From assembly GCF_001685355.1 (NCBI RefSeq), contig NZ_CP016438.1:3658001-3722000 (forward strand): 64,000 nt of DNA, read 5' to 3'. Origin of the DNA: Streptomyces lincolnensis (GTDB lineage Bacteria > Actinomycetota > Actinomycetes > Streptomycetales > Streptomycetaceae). Position numbers and translations under genes: made by a program. The notes beneath the pieces are model-generated. The model saw only the letters and a program-made list of their open reading frames with translations, was not told where the DNA came from and ran no database searches. Of this stretch, positions 35,600-44,417 are shown one piece after another (positions within the stretch are counted from its first letter, which is position 1; every line of letters starts with the position of its first letter).

Positions 35600-35815
35600 C
35601 TACGGCACGATGCTCACCGCGCGATAGTCGTAACCGTCCTGCTGGAAGCCCGGCGCCTCCCATTCGAGGCCGACCCGTTGTCCGGGGGCGAGCGTACGGA
35701 AGCCGTCGGCCTGGATGTCGGAGTAGTGGCCCCAGCAGCCGCCCGGGGTCTCGGGGCAGTCGAGCACGCCCCAGCCTTCCTCGTCGTGCCACTCGCGCAC
35801 GGTCGCAGTCACCAT
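35600..35815 (-). CDS. Small cold-shock-domain-like protein
   Basis: A 71-residue protein beginning MVTATVREWHDEEGWGVLDCPETPGGCWGHYSDIQ. The EEGWGVLDC and GGCWGHYSDIQADGFRTL stretches correspond to the RNP1 and RNP2-like regions of cold-shock proteins (GFGFI, VFVHFS). The aromatic residues are changed, so nucleic-acid binding may be weaker than in CspA. It is monocistronic and divergent from the PPOX gene. Confidence 0.75.
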   Translation of the reverse strand: MVTATVREWHDEEGWGVLDCPETPGGCWGHYSDIQADGFRTLAPGQRVGLEWEAPGFQQDGYDYRAVSIVP

Positions 35816-35886
35816 GAGCGAACCCTAGAGCCCTGCCCCTCAGAGCTCTTATGGCTTTTCGGTGAGGGGCCGGGTGGGATGAGCGC

Positions 35887-36384
35887 ATGACCGATCCCGC
35901 GCCCCCGACCGGCCCCGTGACTCCGACCCGCCCCGTGACTCCGACCCGCCCCGTGACTCCGACCGATCCCGCGACTCCAGCCGATCCACCGTCCCCGGCC
36001 ACACCACCCCTGCGCGACCGCCTCGCCGAGGAGCGGCACGCCTGGCTGTGCACCGTCCGCCCGGACGGGTCTCCCCATGTGACGCCCGTGTGGTTCGTCT
36101 TCCGGGACGACACGTGGTGGATCGGCACGGACGGTGGCTCGGTCAAGGTCCGCAACATCGAGAAGTCCCCGAGGGTGTCCCTCACCTTGGAGGACGGCCG
36201 CTTCCCCGTGGTGGCCGAGGGAGAGGCCGTCCCGCACAGCGCTCCGTTCCCCGAAACGGTCAGGGCCGCCTTCGCCGCGAAGTACGACGGCTGGGACGTC
36301 TCCGTCCCGCACCGGCAGGACGGAGACCGCATCCTGCTCGAAGTCCCCGTACGCCGCTGGCTGTTGACCGGCACGGCCCAGTGA
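35887..36384 (+). CDS. PPOX-class (pyridoxamine oxidase-like, probably F420- or FMN-dependent) protein
   Basis: A 165-residue split-barrel flavin/deazaflavin-binding protein. The core begins near residue 42: LRDRLAEERHAWLCTVRPDGSPHVTPVWFVFRDD, then VKVRNIEKSPRVSLTLEDG and FAAKYDGWDV, characteristic of the actinobacterial F420-binding PPOX group. The first 40 residues are Pro/Thr repeats (RPVTPT) encoded by an 18-bp tandem repeat and are probably disordered. An ATG start with weak GGTGGG upstream. It converges with the thioester surface-protein gene. Confidence 0.85.
   Translation: MTDPAPPTGPVTPTRPVTPTRPVTPTDPATPADPPSPATPPLRDRLAEERHAWLCTVRPDGSPHVTPVWFVFRDDTWWIGTDGGSVKVRNIEKSPRVSLTLEDGRFPVVAEGEAVPHSAPFPETVRAAFAAKYDGWDVSVPHRQDGDRILLEVPVRRWLLTGTAQ
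35913..35966. repeat. Three 18-bp tandem repeats inside the PPOX gene
   Basis: CCCCGTGACTCCGACCCG occurs at 35913-35930 and 35931-35948, and with two changes at 35949-35966. It encodes the PVTPTR repeat of the N-terminal tail and stays in frame, so copy-number change would only lengthen or shorten the tail. Confidence 0.85.
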
Positions 36385-36403
36385 CCACCGAGCCGGCGAC
36401 CGA

Positions 36404-36431
36404 CCGCCGGGCCTCCGGGTGCCCCCGGCGG
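36404..36431. terminator. Bidirectional terminator between convergent genes
   Basis: CCGCCGGG (36404-36411) pairs with CCCGGCGG (36424-36431) around a 12-base loop. It occupies almost the whole gap between the two converging stop codons (36384 and 36433). No T-tract is present, as is common in Streptomyces. Confidence 0.55.
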
Positions 36432-36432
36432 C

Positions 36433-37851
36433 TCAGTCCCGCGTCTGCCGGTTCCGCACGAGGATCAGCGCCGCCCCGCCGATCAGCACCAGCCCGATGG
36501 CGACACCCCCGATGACCGGCGTCGCGCCGGAGCTGCCGGTCTCGGCGAGGTTCACGTCCGAGGTGGTGTCGCTCATCGTCGCCGGGCTCGGCTCACTGAG
36601 CGTCTGGGTCGAGGCACCGCCCGCACTGCCCTGCGTACGGCAGTCGAGAACACCGCTGAACCGCTGTTCGGCGCCGCCGGGCAGCCCGATGGCGAAGTCG
36701 TAGGACCGGTCCTCCTGGAGCGGGATCGTCACCGTCCGGGACTCGCCCGCCGCGATGGTGTACTCGGCGCCCAGCAGCGTGAAGCCGAACTCCTCGTCGC
36801 CCTCGTTGGCCGCGGTGATGTCCAGGCCGCCCTCGGCGCAGTTCTTCTCCGCGGACAGTGCCGGTATCGCGCCCTGCTCCGCCCAGGTCGCGCTCGCGGT
36901 CGCCGAGACGGTCGACTCGCTGGAGCCGGCCAGGATCTGCGTCTGGCTGCGGCCCTCCGAGGCGAAGGCACGGCCCACGGGAACCGTCGTCGAGGCCTGG
37001 ACGGTCAGGTCGGCCGAGCCGGCCGCCGCGTCCTCGGGCACGTCGAAGAACAGCCGGCTGCCGTTGACCGCGGTGGTGACGGCTCTGCCGGCCTTGTCGA
37101 GGATCCGTACCCCGCTGGTCGCGGCGTCCGCCGGCGGAGCCACCGTCACGGCGGCCGCGTTGGTGTGCACGGTCACCGGGCCGAGCAGTCCGCCGGGGCG
37201 GCCGGAGACCGCCGGCGGGTCGAGGGTCAGGGACGCCGCGGGCTCGGCCAGGTTGCGGGCGCTCTTCTCCAGGTGGTCCGCGAGCTTCTCGGCCTGCGGG
37301 TCGACGGCGTCCACGTCCGCGCCGTCCGAGTAGCGCCAGATGGCCACCTGGGTGCCGGCCGCCGCGTCCTGCTCGGTGAGGCCCCCGGCCACCCCCGCCC
37401 TGGCGGCGAGCGCTGCGAGGTCGTTGACCTGCGGGTAGGAGTTCTGGAGGATCCAACGGATCCTGCCCGCGTCCTTGTTGGCGCCGAGCGAGGTGCCGCT
37501 CCACGGGGTCTCGTGGTACTTGGCGTCCCGCTGGGTGGGGTTGTGCAGGTCCACGCAGTACGTCTGGAGGGTGCCGCCACCCTCGACGGACATCTCGAAC
37601 AACCCCGCGGACACCGTCAGATCGCCGGTCGCGTCGTGTATCACGGCGTCGCCGTACGTCTTCAGGCCGCCTATGGTGGCGGTCGCCCCGCCCTGGGTCT
37701 GTGTCGCCGCGTCGGTGGTCGCGGGGGCGGCCGACGCGGGACCGGCCGCGGCCAGCACGCCGACGGCGACGAGCCCGGACACCACCGTCGAGGCGACGAG
37801 GCGGCCTGCCCCTCGCCCGCGCACCGACAGCGCGGAGAACGAAGAAAACAC
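36433..37851 (-). CDS. Thioester-domain surface protein with sortase signal
   Basis: A 472-residue wall-anchored protein. Signal peptide 1-42 ends near GPASAAPA. A Cys-Gln thioester domain follows, with TYCVDLHNPT (Cys99) and AAAGTQVAIWRYSDG (Gln168), the residues expected to form an internal thioester that attacks surface nucleophiles. Beta-rich repeats occupy 205-400. The C-terminus LAETG plus a hydrophobic helix and RNRQTRD tail is a class E-type sortase signal used in Streptomyces. It resembles the sortase substrate near ssbB in S. coelicolor. Expected on aerial hyphae; the ligand is unknown. Confidence 0.88.
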   Translation of the reverse strand: MFSSFSALSVRGRGAGRLVASTVVSGLVAVGVLAAAGPASAAPATTDAATQTQGGATATIGGLKTYGDAVIHDATGDLTVSAGLFEMSVEGGGTLQTYCVDLHNPTQRDAKYHETPWSGTSLGANKDAGRIRWILQNSYPQVNDLAALAARAGVAGGLTEQDAAAGTQVAIWRYSDGADVDAVDPQAEKLADHLEKSARNLAEPAASLTLDPPAVSGRPGGLLGPVTVHTNAAAVTVAPPADAATSGVRILDKAGRAVTTAVNGSRLFFDVPEDAAAGSADLTVQASTTVPVGRAFASEGRSQTQILAGSSESTVSATASATWAEQGAIPALSAEKNCAEGGLDITAANEGDEEFGFTLLGAEYTIAAGESRTVTIPLQEDRSYDFAIGLPGGAEQRFSGVLDCRTQGSAGGASTQTLSEPSPATMSDTTSDVNLAETGSSGATPVIGGVAIGLVLIGGAALILVRNRQTRD

Positions 37852-38139
37852 GGAATTCCCCTTCGAGCAGGACCTGTTGGCACGTGGGGGTAGGTCCCAC
37901 CAGCAGAATCAATAGCCCCGAGAGCTGTGTTCGGCATCCTAGGGAAAGGGCGCACCACGCTTCCCTGTGATGCCGTCGGACGGCGGATCCGACTCGGAAT
38001 CGTTATCGCCAAGATCACTTGCGAGCAGGGCTTATCGACAAATCCACCGCCATCGCGCGGCACGCTCTCGCCGATAAGCCGCAGTTCGGTCAGCCGCTCG
38101 TGGCGGCGCCGTATGCCTCGCTCACGTCTTCGCGTGACG

Positions 38140-38616
38140 TCATGTCACGGCGGCGGGTTCCGGATGCCGTTGGGCACCGGCGTCCGCACCAGGTGTCTCC
38201 CAGTCCGGCTCCGGCTGCCCGGCCGCACCGGCCCCGGCCACCGTCACCGCCTCCCCCGGTTTCGCGCGCCGGAAGGCCGAGGTGCCCCGTGCGAGGTCGT
38301 GGCCGATCGCCATCGCGTCGATGTCCACCGAGGTCCGGGGCTGCTGCCCCTCACGCACGTCCGTCCGCACCCTCAACCTGCCCTGCACGACGACCGGATC
38401 GCCCACGTTGAGCGAGGCCGTCGCATTGGTGGCCAGCTGCCGATTGGCCCACACCGTGAAGAAGTTGGTGTGGCCGTCCGTCCACACGTTCTTCTCGCGG
38501 TCCAGGTAGCGGGCGGTCACCGCCAGCCGGAACCGCGTGGACGCCCCCGTCGCGAGCTCCCGGTACACCGGCTGCGTGGCCACATTGCCCACCACCGCGA
38601 CCATGGTCTCGTTCAT
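38140..38616 (-). CDS. ssbB: Single-stranded DNA-binding protein SsbB
   Basis: A 158-residue OB-fold protein, MNETMVAVVGNVATQPVYREL, with NFFTVWANRQLATNATASLNVGDPVVVQGRLRVR, then a variable C-terminus lacking the acidic DDDIPF-type tail of replicative SSB. This matches the second SSB (SsbB) of Streptomyces, which is involved in chromosome segregation during sporulation. ATG 38616 is set by GGAGGGG seven bases upstream; the frame is open 15 codons further but without a site. Not in an operon with its neighbours. Confidence 0.9.
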   Translation of the reverse strand: MNETMVAVVGNVATQPVYRELATGASTRFRLAVTARYLDREKNVWTDGHTNFFTVWANRQLATNATASLNVGDPVVVQGRLRVRTDVREGQQPRTSVDIDAMAIGHDLARGTSAFRRAKPGEAVTVAGAGAAGQPEPDWETPGADAGAQRHPEPAAVT

Positions 38617-38660
38617 CTCGAACCCCTCCCTCTCCCGGCCGCCGGGGCCGGGCGGACACA

Positions 38661-38681
38661 CGTACGGGCCCGTCCCGTACG
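38661..38681. promoter_or_regulatory. Inverted repeat in the ssbB upstream region
   Basis: CGTACGGG (38661-38668) and CCCGTACG (38674-38681) flank a five-base loop, 45 bases before the ssbB start. Because the GTPase gene upstream ends at 38895 in the same direction, this could be its terminator or an ssbB operator. Confidence 0.4.
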
Positions 38682-38894
38682 GCTGCTTCCGTCTTCGTCA
38701 CGACCGCGTCCGCCGCGATCACGTGAAGCCAGACTGCCTCCGCCGGGCCGAGCCCGCCGAGCCCTGTGGACCACCGCCCCACCTGTGGATATCTCCGTCA
38801 CCCGTACGAGGGAATCACCCCTACGAGGGACCCGGGCGCCGGCCCGTCGGGGCCCCCGGGTCAGACCCCCGCCCGGGGCACACCCTCGTCCGGG

Positions 38895-40922
38895 TCACAC
38901 CCCCACCACCCGCCCGTACTGCTCCCGCACTTCCCGGTACCGCAGCAACTCCGCCGCCACCGGATCCAGCACCCGCGCCCGCCCACACCCCGCGGCCGCC
39001 TCCCGAAGCCGCCGCTCGGCCTCCGTGCCGTAGCGCCGGGCGGGCCCTCGTGCCGCGATCCGGCAGCTCCACTCGACGAGCGGGCCGCCGACGATGCCGG
39101 CCACCATCAGCAGCACCGGAACCCCCAGGTTCGGCGCCATGAACCCGATGATCTGCCCCAACAGCCACAGCCCGCCGAGGACTTGGAGGACTGTCATGGA
39201 CGCCTGCGCCAGCACGGCCGCCGGCCACCAGCCCGGCCGCGGCGGCCGTCCCGGAGGCAGTCCGGCCCGCACCGCCAGCTCGTCCAGCGCCTCGGGCAGT
39301 CCCTGTGAACCGCGTACGGCCGCTTCCCGCACCGCCTGGGCCCACGGCGCCGGCAGCCCGGTCGAGGCCCGCTCGGCGAGCGTGCGCACCGCCTGCTCGA
39401 CCCGCTGGCGCGCGGTGGCCTCCTCGTCCGCCTGGGCGCGCAACAGCACCCGTCCCGTGGCGGGTTCACGCCGGTCCTCGTACCAGCGCCACAACCGCAG
39501 CCAGGGCGTCCCGCACGCCCGTCCGGCGTTGCGCAGCCACGCGCGCTCGGCCGCCTCGCCCGCCGCGGTGGCGCCCACCGCCTCCGCGAGCCGGGCGGCG
39601 AACTCGTCCCGCGCCTCCTCGCTCAGCCCGGTGCGCCGCCCGGTGGCGTAGACGGGCCGCAGCCGCCACGCGGCGGCGTCCACATCGGCCGCGATCCGCC
39701 GCGCCGGGGCCCCGCGCTCCGCCACGAACTGGCCGAGCGCCTCCCGGAGTTCACCGATGCCGTCCCCGGTGAGCGCGGACAGCGCGAGCACGGTCGCGCC
39801 CGGTTCGCCGTATTCCCCGAGCGCGATCCCGTCCTCGTCGAGCAGCCGCCGCAGATCGTCGAGGACCTGTTCGGCGGCCTCCCCGGGCAGCCGGTCGATC
39901 TGGTTGAGGACGACGAACATGATCTCCGCGTGGCCCGCCATCGGCCGCAGATAGCGCTCGTGCAGGACGGCGTCGGCGTACTTCTCGGGATCGACGACCC
40001 AGATGACCGCGTCCACCAGCGCCAGGATCCGGTCCACCTGCTCGCGGTGCTGCACGGCCGCCGAGTCGTGGTCGGGCAGGTCGACCAGCACGAGCCCGCG
40101 CAACTGCGCCTCCGACTGCGCGCTCTGCACCGGCCGCCGCCGCAGTCGCCCCGGGACGCCCAGCCGGTCGATGAGGGTCGCCGCCCCGTCGCTCCAACTG
40201 CACACGATGGGCGCCGCCGTGGTGGGCCGTCGTACGCCCGTCTCCGAAATGGTCACCCCGGCCAGCGTGTTGAACAGCTGGGACTTGCCGCTCCCGGTCG
40301 CGCCCGCGATCGCGACGACGGTGTGCTGCCCGGACAGCCGCCGCCGCGCCGCCGCCTCGTCCAGCACCCGGCCCGCCTCGGAGAGCGTCCGGCTGTCCAG
40401 CCGCGTACGCGAGAGCCCCACCAGTTCGCGCAGCGCGTCGAGCCGGGAGCGCAGGGGACCGTCGTAGGCCAGCGGGGTCACCGTCTGGGGGGCGGACGCC
40501 CTGGTCTCCAGTACGACGGGCTGCGCGGCGGCGGTCTCCTCGGTGACGCGACGCGCGATGAGGCCGTCGTCCCAGGAGCCCTCGGACTCCGCCTTCACGC
40601 GCGCGTGGCGGCCGTCCGAGCGCTCCTCGGTCCGTGCGGGCTCCTCGGGCACCGTGTCGCCGGCGGGCTTGTCCCCCGCCGCGCCGCGGTCCACATCGCC
40701 GTCCGCATTGCTGTCCGCATTGCTGTCCGCTTCGGCATCCCCGGGACCGTCGCCCTCGGACGCACCCTCCGCGGACGCGGTTTCGGAGACATCGTCGGAT
40801 ACGGCGTCCTCGGCCGGCGCGGGCCCGGAATCACCGACGCCCGCGTGATCCGCGTGATCCGCGCGATCGGGATGATCCGTGGGTTCCGTGTGGTCCTGGT
40901 CCTGGTCTGTGACGGCGGTCAC
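38895..40922 (-). CDS. Dynamin-like/YfjP-type membrane GTPase (second of a pair)
   Basis: A 675-residue protein. Residues 1-110 are very acidic and disordered (runs of Asp/Ala/Glu). A GTPase domain follows, with P-loop IAGATGSGKSQLFN, switch region GVRRPTTAAPIVCSW, DLPDHDS (G3) and VLNQIDRL (G4). A helical domain comes next, with two membrane segments near 560-600 (AAVLAQASMTVLQVLGGLWLLGQIIGFMAPNLGVPVLLMVAGIVGG). Paired bacterial dynamin-like proteins in Streptomyces act at sporulation septa (DynA/DynB), and this gene pair has that layout. GTG start with AGGAGAGG upstream; three bases after the partner's stop. Confidence 0.82.
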   Translation of the reverse strand: MTAVTDQDQDHTEPTDHPDRADHADHAGVGDSGPAPAEDAVSDDVSETASAEGASEGDGPGDAEADSNADSNADGDVDRGAAGDKPAGDTVPEEPARTEERSDGRHARVKAESEGSWDDGLIARRVTEETAAAQPVVLETRASAPQTVTPLAYDGPLRSRLDALRELVGLSRTRLDSRTLSEAGRVLDEAAARRRLSGQHTVVAIAGATGSGKSQLFNTLAGVTISETGVRRPTTAAPIVCSWSDGAATLIDRLGVPGRLRRRPVQSAQSEAQLRGLVLVDLPDHDSAAVQHREQVDRILALVDAVIWVVDPEKYADAVLHERYLRPMAGHAEIMFVVLNQIDRLPGEAAEQVLDDLRRLLDEDGIALGEYGEPGATVLALSALTGDGIGELREALGQFVAERGAPARRIAADVDAAAWRLRPVYATGRRTGLSEEARDEFAARLAEAVGATAAGEAAERAWLRNAGRACGTPWLRLWRWYEDRREPATGRVLLRAQADEEATARQRVEQAVRTLAERASTGLPAPWAQAVREAAVRGSQGLPEALDELAVRAGLPPGRPPRPGWWPAAVLAQASMTVLQVLGGLWLLGQIIGFMAPNLGVPVLLMVAGIVGGPLVEWSCRIAARGPARRYGTEAERRLREAAAGCGRARVLDPVAAELLRYREVREQYGRVVGV

Positions 40923-40925
40923 CGG

Positions 40926-42533
40926 TCACCTCTCCTTCTGCAGCACGGACAGCGCGGCGATGAGTTCGGCCTGGGGCTCGGGGTGGACTTCCAGCGCGTC
41001 GAGGGGGGCGAGGCGGCGTTCGCGTTCGGCGTGCATGACCCGGTCGAGATGGTCGGCGAGCAGCCGCCCGCCCCGGTCACGCAGCCGCAGCGCCCCGTGC
41101 GCGCCGATCCGTTCGGCGAGCCCCTCCCCGCCGGGCCGGGCCCGGCGGCCGCCCAGCAGCGCGGTGGCGACGAGCGCGGCGATCACCTCGGGATCCGGCG
41201 CGACAGAGCGGTCGAGGTCGCGGATCTCCTCCTCGGCGAACTCCTCCAGCTCCCGCCGCCACCGCCGTACGGCCATCCCGATCCGGTGCTCGGCGCTCTC
41301 CAGGGACGGATCCCGGCCGCTCAACTCCGGGGCGTCGGCCGCCGGTTCGCGCCGCCAGGCCTCGTCGATGCGCTCGTCGGCGGCGGTGATCGCGCACAGC
41401 AGGAGCGCGCCCAGACTCTCCACCAGGGCGTCGAGCAGCTCGCTCGCGGTGCAGTCGAGCGGGAAGGCCCGCCAGCGCTTGAGCGCGTCCCCGGCGAGCA
41501 CGGCCCCGGTCTGCAAGCGCCCCCGCACGCGCGCGTACTCGCTGTCGTACGCCGAGTCGACGGCGGAGGTGAGCCGCAGGGCGGCCGCGTACTGCGCGGC
41601 GGCGGCGCCTGCCAGCTCGGGCATCCGGGACTTGAGCGAGTCCAGGACGCCGTACGCCGTGCGCGCCAGGGAGTGCTGACGGGCCGCCGGATCCTGCGCC
41701 TGCTGGACGAGCCAGGTGCGCAGCGAGGCCACGGCGGTGGCGGGCAGCAGCCCGCCGCCCCAGGCCGACTCGGGCAGCTCGGGCACGGTGAAGCGGGGCA
41801 CGTCACCGAGTCCGGCCTTGGTGAGCAGCGCTCCGTACTGGCGCGAGACCTCGGAGACGACCTGGTGGGGCACCCGGTCCAGGACGGTCACGAGGGTGGC
41901 CCGGTACTCCTTGGCGGTGCGCAGCAGATGCCAGGGCACGGCGTCGGCGTAACGGGCGGCCGTGGTCACCATCACCCAGATGTCGGCGGCGCAGATCAGT
42001 TCGGCGGCGAGGACACGGTTGTCCGCGACGAGGGAGTCGATGTCGGGCGCGTCCAGGAGGGCGAGGCCGGGTGGCAGGGTGTCGGCGGTCTCGATCCGCA
42101 GCACGCGCGCGGGGTTCTCGCCAGGCAGCAGGAGCTCGTCATCGGGCTCCTGTTGGGGCACCCACACGCGGGTGAGGTCGGGCAGCACCCGCATGCCGCT
42201 GAACCAGTGATGGTCCTCCGGATGGCAGACGAGCACGGGGGTGCGTGTGGTCGGCCGCAGCACGCCCGCCTCGCTCACCCGCCGTCCCACAAGAGAGTTG
42301 ACGAGCGTCGACTTGCCGGCCCCGGTGGAACCGCCCACCACGGCCAGCAGCGGCGCTTCGGGCTGTCTCAACCGGGGCACCAGATAGTCGTCGAGCTGGG
42401 CGAGCAGTTCGTCGCGGTTGGCACGCGCGCGTGGCGCACCCGCCAGGGGCAGCGGAAAGCGTGCGGCGGCGACACGGTCGCGCAGGGCGGAGAGTGCGTC
42501 GAGCAGCTGAGGCCGTACGTCCAAGGTCACCAC
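40926..42533 (-). CDS. Dynamin-like GTPase (first of a pair)
   Basis: About 535 residues. The P-loop is [17 protein letters not shown], switch [18 protein letters not shown]3 [10 protein letters not shown], and G4 is represented by TVLDRVPH. The remainder is helical without clear membrane segments, so it would reach the membrane through its downstream partner. The start is uncertain: GTG 42533 gives [14 protein letters not shown], which fits related proteins as I remember them, although no good ribosome site is visible; ATG 42572 would add 13 residues. It is divergent from the tRNA gene. Confidence 0.8.
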   Translation of the reverse strand: MVTLDVRPQLLDALSALRDRVAAARFPLPLAGAPRARANRDELLAQLDDYLVPRLRQPEAPLLAVVGGSTGAGKSTLVNSLVGRRVSEAGVLRPTTRTPVLVCHPEDHHWFSGMRVLPDLTRVWVPQQEPDDELLLPGENPARVLRIETADTLPPGLALLDAPDIDSLVADNRVLAAELICAADIWVMVTTAARYADAVPWHLLRTAKEYRATLVTVLDRVPHQVVSEVSRQYGALLTKAGLGDVPRFTVPELPESAWGGGLLPATAVASLRTWLVQQAQDPAARQHSLARTAYGVLDSLKSRMPELAGAAAAQYAAALRLTSAVDSAYDSEYARVRGRLQTGAVLAGDALKRWRAFPLDCTASELLDALVESLGALLLCAITAADERIDEAWRREPAADAPELSGRDPSLESAEHRIGMAVRRWRRELEEFAEEEIRDLDRSVAPDPEVIAALVATALLGGRRARPGGEGLAERIGAHGALRLRDRGGRLLADHLDRVMHAERERRLAPLDALEVHPEPQAELIAALSVLQKER

Positions 42534-42853
42534 ATGCGAAGAATGCCCAATTTTAGGGGAATTCTGAAGCATATGAGCATGTCTGCGCGCCGACGGAACA
42601 CAAGGGACGGAAGGGGCGACTGGGACAGAGGCACAGTCCAGGCATAACGAGTGCACAACACCCGGGGCGCAAGACGCCAAAAGCGGTGCACGATTCGTAC
42701 CTGCCTGCGATTATCAGGACCGCTTCACCGAACCTCCACATCGAGCCACGGAGGCGAAGCAACAGGGACAAGGATGCGGGAGCCCTATCCTTGTCCCCGG
42801 CAACGTCACGGAACCGCCCACACCCGGGCACCCACGACAGCGGCCACACACCG
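42534..42853. other. Intergenic region, GTPase pair / tRNA-Arg
   Basis: No gene seen in these 320 bases. They carry the promoters of the leftward GTPases and of the tRNA. A perfect inverted repeat GGGACAAGGAT / ATCCTTGTCCC (42765-42775, 42787-42797) lies 57 bases before the tRNA; its right half contains a -10-like TATCCT. Confidence 0.5.
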
Positions 42854-42926
42854 GCCCCCGTAGCTCAGTGGATAGAGCAGGCGCCTTCTAAGCGCTTGGC
42901 CGCAGGTTCGAGTCCTGCCGGGGGCG
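42854..42926 (+). tRNA. tRNA-Arg (anticodon TCT)
   Basis: Acceptor GCCCCCG (42854-42860) pairs with CGGGGGC (42919-42925); the D-arm is GCTCAGTGGATAGAGC, the anticodon loop CTTCTAA (anticodon TCT), and the T-arm GCAGGTTCGAGTCCTGC. CCA is not encoded. From 42881 onward the gene is duplicated at 49481, so its 3' half was supplied by an integrated element while leaving the tRNA intact. Confidence 0.95.
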
Positions 42927-42964
42927 CAAGTCTCGGCCCTCCCATCGGGAGGGCGTTTTTGCTG
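42881..42964. repeat. attL (84-bp repeat, tRNA side)
   Basis: Identical to 49481-49564 except at 42935 (G versus C) and 42944 (A versus C). The first 54 bases, 42881-42934, match without error and run from the anticodon stem to just past the tRNA end, the usual core for tyrosine integrases. Both mismatches lie near or within the terminator hairpin, one just before its stem and one in the loop. Confidence 0.85.
42936..42960 (+). terminator. tRNA-Arg terminator (element-borne copy)
   Basis: GCCCTCCC and GGGAGGGC form a perfect 8-bp stem around ATC, followed by GTTTTT. The same hairpin with loop CTC occurs after the displaced tRNA 3' half at 49536-49560. Confidence 0.88.
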
Positions 42965-43071
42965 CTCAGAGCCGGTATAGCTGGGCACGACGAAGCCCCG
43001 GGCACTCCCCTGGCGATCAAGGGAGCACTCCGGGGCCGTCCGGTTGTCACCGGGTTTTTGCGGGTGGCCGT

Positions 43072-43089
43072 GTCGAATACGTGTCGAAG
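43072..43089. repeat. Candidate integrase arm-type site, left
   Basis: GTCGAATACGTGTCGAAG, two GTCGAA half-sites 11 bases apart. The same 18 bases recur at the other end (49393-49410), each just inside an att repeat, as expected for integrase or excisionase arm sites. Confidence 0.5.
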
Positions 43090-43104
43090 TTCTTTGGCCG
43101 AAGA

Positions 43105-43491
43105 TCAACCAGCGTCGGGCAGTTCGGGGAGGTCTCCGGCGGCTTCAAGGCGCTTCTTCAGATCCGGCAGTTGCCCATCGACACACCGGGCGTAGGTGGC
43201 GAGCAGCACAGGCACGCTGTTGCCGGCCCACTCGGCCACCTGCGCGGGCGGGATCCCGTCGTTCAGCCATTTGGTGAGGCGGGTGTGTCGGATGTCGTAC
43301 ACGCGTTTGCCGGTCGGCGAGTCGAAGACGTGCGGAGCCAGGACCGTCTGACGAGCGCTACGCCAGGCTCGTCGGATCACTGAGCCCGCCAGGATGCCGC
43401 CGTTCTCGCCCTGGAACAGAAGCGCGTTCTCCCAGGAGGAGTTTCCCGAGCTGCTGGCCCGTCGGCCGGCGTAGTCCGACACGTGAGGCAT
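43105..43491 (-). pseudogene. C-terminal remnant of a tyrosine integrase
   Basis: 128 codons. HVFDSPTGKRVYDIRHTRLTKWL carries the Arg-x-x-His box, then AEWAGNSVPVLLATYARCVDG has the second-histidine-position tryptophan region and the nucleophile Tyr. ENALLFQGENGGILAGSVIRRAWRSAR upstream is also typical of Streptomyces integrases. The N-terminal arm-binding and core-binding domains and the first catalytic Arg are absent. Its ATG 43491 overlaps the stop of the NERD gene, so the join looks like a deletion that fused two loci. It points at attL, the normal position for int. Confidence 0.8.
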
Positions 43492-44417
43492 CAAGGACGC
43501 AACCAGGCGCGTCGGTGCCGCGCGACGGCGTAGATGCGTTCCACTTGATCAGGCGTCAGCTTGCCGGTGAGAGGCGCCAGGGCTGAGACCTCGCGCTCCT
43601 GGTAGATCCGTACGGTGTACTGCGTGGCCGCGCGGTGCAGTGCGGTGATCCCGACGAAGACGAGGACCGGTTCCACCGGGACGGGGAACCCGCAGTGCCG
43701 TTCCAGCACGCCTTGGACGTAGGCCGCTTCCGCCTTACTGGCCGCCGCGTACGGGACGGGTTGCCCGTTGTTGACCTTGGCCATGGTGTCCCCGACCCAG
43801 ACCGAGGCACCTTGGTGGTGCTTGGTGTTGATGGCGAACACGCCACCGGGGCCGATCAATAAGTGATCGATGTCCCCGCCGTTGGACTTGGGCACCCCGT
43901 GCAACACCCGCCAACCGTGCGCGGTAAGACGTTGCAGCTCCCGTCCCACGCGCCGTTCACCCGCAAGGCCGGTGTACCAGCTGTCCCATTCCGAAGGGCG
44001 GCGAAGCATCCTCGACCAGAGCCGGTCGGCCGCCGACGGACCACGAGCGGCGATCGTCTCCAGTACGGCCGCGCCGGGACGGTTCTCCGCCAAGTCGTCG
44101 GCAACAGTGAGATCCGGCAGAGGGGTCGGCCGATCACGCTGGGGCGGCACGCTGCGCACATCGGACCGCGGATGCGACCTTCCAGCAGACGGCGCTACCG
44201 CCGCCGGGCCGGACTGCTGCGAGGGAGGACGTATCGTCGCCGAGTCACCGAGATACCTCCGCAGCAGAGCCACAGCCTCGCGCCGATACTTCTCAACCTT
44301 GATCGTGATGACCTTCGTCGGCCGATCCGCCCACGCAACGGCGGTCCCGTCGGGCAGATTCACATAAAGCCGATCCTTGCCGTGCCGCTTCCACGAGTTC
44401 ACCGTGAGATGGCTCAT
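43491..44417 (-). CDS. NERD-domain (nuclease-related) protein
   Basis: A 308-residue protein. The N-terminal part (MSHLTVNSWKRHGKDRLYVNLPDGTAVAWADR) is a short beta domain. After a linker, the NERD domain (about 160-285) reads GLAGERRVGRELQRLTAHGWRVLHGVP, GDIDHLLIGPGGVFAINTKHHQG, with GxGE-like, D-x-D and NTK positions of the restriction-endonuclease-like core. NERD proteins are frequent in actinobacterial accessory DNA and proposed DNA-processing enzymes; activity is unproven. Start ATG 44417 is set by GGGGGG seven bases upstream. The stop overlaps the integrase remnant start. Confidence 0.85.
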   Translation of the reverse strand: MSHLTVNSWKRHGKDRLYVNLPDGTAVAWADRPTKVITIKVEKYRREAVALLRRYLGDSATIRPPSQQSGPAAVAPSAGRSHPRSDVRSVPPQRDRPTPLPDLTVADDLAENRPGAAVLETIAARGPSAADRLWSRMLRRPSEWDSWYTGLAGERRVGRELQRLTAHGWRVLHGVPKSNGGDIDHLLIGPGGVFAINTKHHQGASVWVGDTMAKVNNGQPVPYAAASKAEAAYVQGVLERHCGFPVPVEPVLVFVGITALHRAATQYTVRIYQEREVSALAPLTGKLTPDQVERIYAVARHRRAWLRP

